The notes under the pieces: generated by a model | What the model was told of the DNA's origin: nothing | The model's database searches: none | The model's input: the letters and a program-made list of their open reading frames with translations, nothing else | Shown here: positions 58,595-64,000 of the stretch, piece after piece | Numbering within the stretch: position 1 is the stretch's first letter | Layout: every line of letters starts with the position of its first letter | Source of the DNA: Planctomycetota bacterium | GTDB taxonomy: Bacteria > Planctomycetota > UBA8108 > UBA1146 | Reading direction: 5' to 3' | Length of the DNA stretch: 64,000 nucleotides | Assembly (NCBI GenBank): GCA_014240375.1 | Contig: JAAZXB010000006.1 | Coordinates: 62,001-126,000 of the forward strand | Made by a program: the position numbers and the translations under genes

Positions 58595-59187
58595 CGCCGT
58601 TCGAATTTCACCTCACCACTGAGCACCAGTTCCAGTGCACGTGGGTAAGCGATCTTTTCCGCCTCGAAGACCCTTTGGGCCAGATCCTCGACCGAATCCT
58701 TTGCCTCGACGGCGACTCGTTGCTGAAGGATCACCGGGCCATGATCGTAGTCGTCATCGACGAAGTGGACGCTGCAACCACTGAACGATTCACCCGCTTC
58801 GAGCACTCTCTGGTGAACTCGATCTCCATAGCACCCCTCGCCGCCGTGCAACGGAAGTAATGAGGGGTGAATGTTGAGCACCCTACCGAGCCAGTTCTGC
58901 GGTATCTCCAGTTTGCGTAGCCAGCCGCCCAGTAGTGCGAACTGACACCCCGCATCATCGAGAGCTTGAAAGATCTGGTGGGAAGCCGCCGGCTCCTTGC
59001 AGCGGTGGACCTGGTGGGGGATACCCAGGCGTGAAGCACGTTCCAGGCCGCCGGCACCCGGTCGGCTGGCAATCACCAGATCGATGGAGGCAGCGATCGA
59101 CCGCTGCTCGATGACCTGGTGCATGTTCTCCAGGCTCCGCCCTCCGCCGGAAAGAAGAAACCCGATGCTCGCCGGGTTGGCGCTCAT
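58591..59187 (-). CDS. purN: Phosphoribosylglycinamide formyltransferase
   Basis: IGFLLSGGGRSLENMHQVI, ALLGGWLRKL, LNIHPSLLPLHGGEGCYGDRVHQRVLEAGESFSGCSVHFVDDDYDHGPVILQQRV. Confidence 0.93.
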   Translation of the reverse strand: MSANPASIGFLLSGGGRSLENMHQVIEQRSIAASIDLVIASRPGAGGLERASRLGIPHQVHRCKEPAASHQIFQALDDAGCQFALLGGWLRKLEIPQNWLGRVLNIHPSLLPLHGGEGCYGDRVHQRVLEAGESFSGCSVHFVDDDYDHGPVILQQRVAVEAKDSVEDLAQRVFEAEKIAYPRALELVLSGEVKFERR

Positions 59188-59224
59188 CGGGTTTGATCCG
59201 GTACTTTGGTCGCTGGCACAGGAC

Positions 59225-59845
59225 CTACAGGTCGTTCAGACTGGTGAGTATCTGGCCGATCAGCCCGTATTCGAGCGCTTCTTTAGGTGACATCCAGCAG
59301 TCTCCGTTGGTGTCATTCTCGACTTCTTCCAAAGTCTTCCCGGTTCCATCTGCGATCAACTGATTGCAGCGCTTTCGTAATTTCATGATCTCTCCGGCGG
59401 TGACTTCGATCTCCGACGCCTTGCCACGCACACCACTCGATGGCTGGTGAATCATGATCCGGCTATTGGGAAGGGAGAAACGACGCTCCTTGGGAGTTGC
59501 CAGCAAGATCACGGTCCCGGCAGAGGCATTCAGTCCATTGGTGATGCACAGCACAGGACTCCGGATGAACTGGATGGCATCATGAATGGCAAAACCATCA
59601 TCGGCCGAACCTCCTGGAGTATTGATGAACAGTCGAATCGGATCATCAGACTGAGAGTCGAGCCACATCAGTGCCGGCACGATCTTGCTGGTCAACTTCG
59701 GCGAGACCTCTTCGGAGATGAAGAGGGTCCGCTGCTTTTCCATCAGATCACGCATGAACGGAACCTTGGCTTTTTTCTTCTTGTCGTCGTCGGATTCCTT
59801 GTCGCTGTTCTCGAACGCATCGTACGAGTAATCAAATTCTGTCAT
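59225..59845 (-). CDS. clpP: ATP-dependent Clp protease proteolytic subunit family
   Basis: RTLFISEEVSPKLTSKIV, LFINTPGGSADDGFAIHDAIQFI, LNASAGTVILLATPKERRFSLPNSRIMIHQPSSGVRGKASEIEV. Confidence 0.93.
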   Translation of the reverse strand: MTEFDYSYDAFENSDKESDDDKKKKAKVPFMRDLMEKQRTLFISEEVSPKLTSKIVPALMWLDSQSDDPIRLFINTPGGSADDGFAIHDAIQFIRSPVLCITNGLNASAGTVILLATPKERRFSLPNSRIMIHQPSSGVRGKASEIEVTAGEIMKLRKRCNQLIADGTGKTLEEVENDTNGDCWMSPKEALEYGLIGQILTSLNDL

Positions 59846-59882
59846 CCGCTTTCTTTCCTTCCTGGGCCTCAGCGGCCAGGTT

Positions 59883-60725
59883 TCATGAGTTCAAAAAGTT
59901 CACAATCAGGCGTGTCAGTCTCGGTTCTGCTTCAGCTGCCACCGCAAGGATCTCCTCGACCGACACTTTCTTCAAGTCTTCCGGGTCGCAAAGATCGGTG
60001 ACCACAGAGATTGCTGTGGCTCGAATCCCCTCATGGGCACAGATGATGGCTTCCGGGATGGTCGACATTCCCACCACATCCGCCCCCAGAGTGCGAAGCA
60101 TCCGGTATTCGGCCCTGGTTTCAAGGTTGGGCCCGGGAACTGCGACGTATACCCCTCGAGTCGCTCGAATTTCCAGAGAGGAGGCAATTTTCTCCATCCT
60201 GACCACCGATTCGAGGCAGTACGGTTCCGACATGTCGGGGAATCGAGGTCCCCACTGGTCGACATTGGCACCCGTCAGGGGGTTCTGCCCGAGCAAGTTG
60301 ATGTGATCATCGAGCAGCAGCAGGTCTCCCTTCTGGAGATCGGGATCGATTCCGCCGCAGGCATTTGTGATGATGGCAGAGGTCACTCCCAGTCGTCCGG
60401 CGACTCGCATCGGCATCGAGATGTCGGCCATCGACCAGCCCTCGTAGGTGTGAAATCGCCCCTCGAAAGCGAGCACTCGGGCCGACCCGATCTGACCGAT
60501 GTGGAGTCTGCCGGAATGACCCGGTGCGGTGGATACGGGGAATCCTGGGATCTCTTCATAGGGCATAGTCAACGGTTGCGAGATCTCGTGCACCAGGGCT
60601 CCGAGTCCGGTACCGAGGATCAGGACCGTGTCAGGGGGGGCTCCGGTGTTGAACGATGCGATCGCCTCGGCAGCCTTTTCGACTCGTTGCAGGAACTGAT
60701 GACCTGCCTCCAGGATGCGATTCAT
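59883..60725 (-). CDS. Purine nucleoside phosphorylase
   Basis: LILGTGLGALVHEI, GHSGRLHIGQIGSARVLAFEGRFHTYEGW, TNACGGIDPDLQKGDLLLLDDHINLLGQNPLTG, GPNLETRAEYRMLRTLGADVVGMSTIPE. Confidence 0.95.
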   Translation of the reverse strand: MNRILEAGHQFLQRVEKAAEAIASFNTGAPPDTVLILGTGLGALVHEISQPLTMPYEEIPGFPVSTAPGHSGRLHIGQIGSARVLAFEGRFHTYEGWSMADISMPMRVAGRLGVTSAIITNACGGIDPDLQKGDLLLLDDHINLLGQNPLTGANVDQWGPRFPDMSEPYCLESVVRMEKIASSLEIRATRGVYVAVPGPNLETRAEYRMLRTLGADVVGMSTIPEAIICAHEGIRATAISVVTDLCDPEDLKKVSVEEILAVAAEAEPRLTRLIVNFLNS

Positions 60726-60757
60726 TCGAACTCCTTCTTCGCCCTACTGACTTCGCA

Positions 60758-61084
60758 CTACTGATCCTTCTGAGGACCGGTCCATCGACTCAGTAGTTTC
60801 TGTACATGATCCAGATCAGCCTCACACAACAGGATGCACTTGTTCCGATGGCGTTCCCCGCGGATCCATCTCAGGTCTTTCTTTCGCATCGCGAGGCTCC
60901 GGGCCAGCAGATCCACGATGGCCTGGTTGGCCTTGCCTTTTTCGGGAGCCGTGGTGATTCTCACCACCAGTGATCCGTCGCGGATGCCAGTGATCTCGTT
61001 TCGAGAAGCTCCGGCGATCGCCCTGATCGACATCTCGACTCCCTCGTCAGTCTGGATCAGTGAGACAGGAGTATAGGATGACAT
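60758..61084 (-). CDS. DUF167 (YggU-like) protein
   Basis: IRAIAGASRNEITGIRDGSLVVRITTAPEKGKANQAIVDLLARSLAMRKKDLRWIRGERHRNKCILL. Confidence 0.9.
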   Translation of the reverse strand: MSSYTPVSLIQTDEGVEMSIRAIAGASRNEITGIRDGSLVVRITTAPEKGKANQAIVDLLARSLAMRKKDLRWIRGERHRNKCILLCEADLDHVQKLLSRWTGPQKDQ

Positions 61085-61099
61085 GGAAATCCTTCCATC

Positions 61100-63619
61100 C
61101 TAATCCCGGGTCTCACGCAGCATCTGACGCAGGCGTGGCACCGTCTCGGGAGCGATCTTTTGCCAGAGAGGGGTCGCCTCCCCTTTTCTCTCTGCCCATT
61201 CGAGCAGCAAGGTGACATAGATCAACATTTCCACCGGCGGACCGGCTTCGATCCACAGGTCGAGTCTCGATCCTGGAGCGATTTCCTTCCACAGGAGGTA
61301 ACGCCAGACTTGCTCTTCGGTATCCCGGAAGATCACCCGATCTTTCTCGATCCTCACGATACTGGCAGCGAAATCACCGGAAGCACTTCCCTCGATGAGG
61401 CGGCCGGAGCGCAGTGGGAGGTCGGTGGGTGGCAAATTGGCGAGGGCCAGGTCGAATCGCTCCAGTAATTCATGATGTTGGTCGATCACCAGCATCGCCG
61501 ATTCTGGTAAGCCGTCGCGCAGCGCGGCATCGCGCAGGACGCTGGAAGACTCTCGTCCCGAAAAGGACCGATTGAAGGCACTCCAGCCCTCTCTCAACAC
61601 AGGGCCCACCTCTGGCGTCAGTACCGCAGCTGCCGCTTCGCGGGCTTGACTCACCAGGCCTCGTAACTGCGATTCCAGATCACGAGTCTCGGGAAGTAGT
61701 GCCCTGGAAACGACCCCGTCGATGATGTCTTCCGCCTGGGCAAACCTGCCCTCCTCGAGCAACGTTTTCACCTCGGTGTTGGCCTCGGTCCACAAGATGA
61801 TCGCCTCGCTGGCGAGTCGTTCGAGGAATAGATTGCGCTGCTGCCACGCCTCGGTGCTGGCAAAGTCTTCGGAGAGGGTGAGAGCCTCTTCACGTGCACG
61901 AGCAGGGTTCCTTGACGATCTCCAACCCTCGGCTCGAGCCAGCGCCTCCTGCCAGGTGAAGAGCGCAAGGTCTTCCAGTTCCGAGGCCTGCTTCAACTCC
62001 AGCTTCAGTTGCTGGGCCAGCACCTTGGCACGTTCTCCCGCTCGGGTCCCCGGATGTGCTTCGACCAGTTCCAGTAGTTTCTGGAGCTTCTGTTGTGGCT
62101 TCACCTCCTGCTGGGTGGCGGAGAGAATGTCGGCGAGATGGCTACGAGCAGCTTCTTCGCGAGAGAGTGCATCTACCCGCTGATGCTCTGCTTCGATGGC
62201 CAGCTCCAGGTCGGTCACTCGAGGCTGAAGATCCAACGGAATCTTCTCGATCGACTCCAGTAGTTCCTCGGCACCCACAGGGTCCCCTCGACTCACGGCG
62301 GATTCGGCGAGGTCGAGACTCTTGGAGACTGCGTCGAAGTTCTGGGCAGTCTGTTGAGCGGCACGAGTTTTCTCGTCCTGGTTCTTCTGCCACTGCATCC
62401 AACCGGCGATCGATCCGATCAAGATGACGAGGAAGGTCAGCAGTTTCAGCCGCGATGGACCGCTCTTTCCGGCGGAGCCTTCGATCCCTCTCGAGCCGTG
62501 ATCTTGCAACAGTTGATCCAGTTCCTCTCCGAGGACCCTGGCGTTGGCGGGGCGCTGATCCCGATCGGGATCCATCATTCGAGCCACCAGTTGAACCACC
62601 TCGGCGGGGACCTGTGGGGCTACTTCTGCGAGATCGGGGGGAGACGTTGCCTGGATGTGTTTGAGGATCACCTCCCGCGCTCCAGCTCCGCGGTACGGGG
62701 TACGACCTGCGAGGCAATGAAAGAGGGTTGCGCCGAGAGAGTAGATATCGGCACGCTGATCGATGGAATCTCCACGCGCCTGTTCCGGTGCGATGTAGTG
62801 CGGAGAGCCGCTGACGCCGTCCTTCTGGGAAGCGACACCCGATTCGTCAGTGGTTCGTGCGATTCCAAGGTCTCCGATCTTGACTGCACCATTGCTGGAG
62901 ATCATCAGATTGCCCGGTTTGATGTCGCGATGAACCATTCCCATTTTCTCTGCATATTCCAGACCGGTGGCCGCGTCCCTTGCACATCGCAGCGCCTGAT
63001 CCAGAGGGAGGGCTCCACCCTCATCGATCATCTTCTCTACCGATCCTCCTGCGACCAGTTCCATGGTGAAGTAGTGCTGGGAACCTTCTTTCCCGACATC
63101 GTAGACCTGGACGATATGGGGGTGACTGAGGCGACCTGCGGATCGGGCTTCACGGATGAACAAGGAGATGAACTGGGGATTTCTGGTGTACTTTTCGGAC
63201 AGGATCTTGAGGGCGATCGGGCGATCGAGAGATTTCTGGCGGGCACGATATACGGTCCCCATCCCACCTCGCCCGATTCTCTGTTCGACCTGGCAGCCGC
63301 CGATTTCAGAACCCAGCAGTGGATCGTCATCGGTGAGGAATGTGAGCCGTGTGATGCCCACTTCGATGTTGTCATTGTGACGCAGAGTAGTGGGCCCGGA
63401 GATCTCCTCGCCATTGACCAGCACACCGTTGGTACTCTCCAGATCACGGATGATACAGCCGTCTTCCCTGCACTCGATCTGGCAGTGTCGCCGGCTGATC
63501 TCCTCGTCTCGCAATGAGATCTGGGCAGTGTTGTCGCGACCGATGAGCAGCACCGCTTGTTTTTGAATCGACCAGGTACTTCCCCGGTCAGGTCCCTTTT
63601 CTGCGACGATCCGAGGCAT
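61100..63619 (-). CDS. FHA-domain Ser/Thr protein kinase with single TM and C-terminal helical domain
   Basis: FHA: LLIGRDNTAQISLRDEEISRRHCQIE..DLESTNGVLVNG; kinase: IGRGGMGTVYRARQ, HRDIKPGNLM, GDLGIAR; TM LTFLVILIGSIAGW; start ATG 63619. Confidence 0.94.
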   Translation of the reverse strand: MPRIVAEKGPDRGSTWSIQKQAVLLIGRDNTAQISLRDEEISRRHCQIECREDGCIIRDLESTNGVLVNGEEISGPTTLRHNDNIEVGITRLTFLTDDDPLLGSEIGGCQVEQRIGRGGMGTVYRARQKSLDRPIALKILSEKYTRNPQFISLFIREARSAGRLSHPHIVQVYDVGKEGSQHYFTMELVAGGSVEKMIDEGGALPLDQALRCARDAATGLEYAEKMGMVHRDIKPGNLMISSNGAVKIGDLGIARTTDESGVASQKDGVSGSPHYIAPEQARGDSIDQRADIYSLGATLFHCLAGRTPYRGAGAREVILKHIQATSPPDLAEVAPQVPAEVVQLVARMMDPDRDQRPANARVLGEELDQLLQDHGSRGIEGSAGKSGPSRLKLLTFLVILIGSIAGWMQWQKNQDEKTRAAQQTAQNFDAVSKSLDLAESAVSRGDPVGAEELLESIEKIPLDLQPRVTDLELAIEAEHQRVDALSREEAARSHLADILSATQQEVKPQQKLQKLLELVEAHPGTRAGERAKVLAQQLKLELKQASELEDLALFTWQEALARAEGWRSSRNPARAREEALTLSEDFASTEAWQQRNLFLERLASEAIILWTEANTEVKTLLEEGRFAQAEDIIDGVVSRALLPETRDLESQLRGLVSQAREAAAAVLTPEVGPVLREGWSAFNRSFSGRESSSVLRDAALRDGLPESAMLVIDQHHELLERFDLALANLPPTDLPLRSGRLIEGSASGDFAASIVRIEKDRVIFRDTEEQVWRYLLWKEIAPGSRLDLWIEAGPPVEMLIYVTLLLEWAERKGEATPLWQKIAPETVPRLRQMLRETRD

Positions 63620-63993
63620 CAGTTCACCTCTTCCTGCGACTGGTAGAGTGCGCGGCCGAGGCGAATCCAGGTGGCGCCCTCTTCGACGGCAACCTTCCAG
63701 TCTCCCGACATCCCCATCGAGAGGTGCTCGAATTGGGGGATAGTGGTGGCGGGAAGTTGTTGCTGAATCGTGGTCCTCAGCTGATGCAGGGCACGGAAGA
63801 CCGGTCGGCTCTGTTCGGGAGACCAGTTGGGAGCCATCGTCATCAAACCGCAGAATCGAAGGGCAGGGAATTGATCGATCCAGCGGAGGATCAGATCGGA
63901 AGCCTGCACCGGGTCGATGCCCGCCTTGCGAGATTCTCCAGCGATGTTGACCTGTACCAGCACCGGTAACTGGGCCACGAGATGGTCCTCCAC
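63619..63993 (-). CDS. YggS-family PLP-binding protein (partial at window edge)
   Basis: VLVQVNIAGESRKAGIDP, LRFCGLMTMAP, FEHLSMGMSGDWKVAVEEGATWIRLGRALY. Confidence 0.93.
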   Translation of the reverse strand: MEDHLVAQLPVLVQVNIAGESRKAGIDPVQASDLILRWIDQFPALRFCGLMTMAPNWSPEQSRPVFRALHQLRTTIQQQLPATTIPQFEHLSMGMSGDWKVAVEEGATWIRLGRALYQSQEEVN

Positions 63994-64000
63994 CCATGTG

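Noticed and set aside
59225-59845. ClpP as an inactive paralog
   Set aside because: Ser (NASAG), His (MIHQP) and the Asp-containing DTNGD region all appear present, so probably active; the M-to-A change after Ser is not enough.
62354-63517. 387-aa plus ORF opposite the FHA kinase
   Set aside because: The kinase frame carries all canonical motifs; the antisense ORF has none.

Overview
The window is a gene-dense bacterial chromosomal segment with about 57 credible protein genes. No rRNA, tRNA, CRISPR array, transposase or phage module was recognised by eye. The gene set suggests a didermic Planctomycetota-like bacterium; this is inference, from a secreted protein with a '(R)GDCNADGG..DIADVVAALSFLF' dockerin-like tail, an FHA-Ser/Thr kinase, LPS genes and GldA/F/G. 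Recognisable blocks are: adenosine deaminase; a swivel-first aconitase; tdh-kbl; hisS; a dispersed lipid A/LPS-core locus (LpxL-like, DUF374, GT9, lpxK, hldE, waaF); two PilT-type ATPases; mrp; inositol-phosphate synthase; rpsU; lnt; rpoN; a GldA/GldF/GldG/DUF4340 operon; a ThiF-like gene; plsY-gpsA; a PII-like ORF next to glnA; larE; cmk-plsC-rpsA; tyrS; purN; clpP; PNP; and yggS-[FHA kinase]-yggU. The most unusual items are: (1) a translationally coupled pair at 20684-22824, an FGGY-kinase-like protein and a DraG/ADP-ribosylglycohydrolase-like protein, both apparently lacking catalytic or metal-binding residues; (2) a run of hairpins upstream of the pilT pair (26710-26772); (3) a recurring set of short (9-20 bp) tandem repeats at gene ends and in low-complexity linkers; (4) a PII-like mini-protein upstream of glnA; (5) an orphan MshEN-like domain protein. 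All family calls come from reading the translated ORFs; no database search was run.
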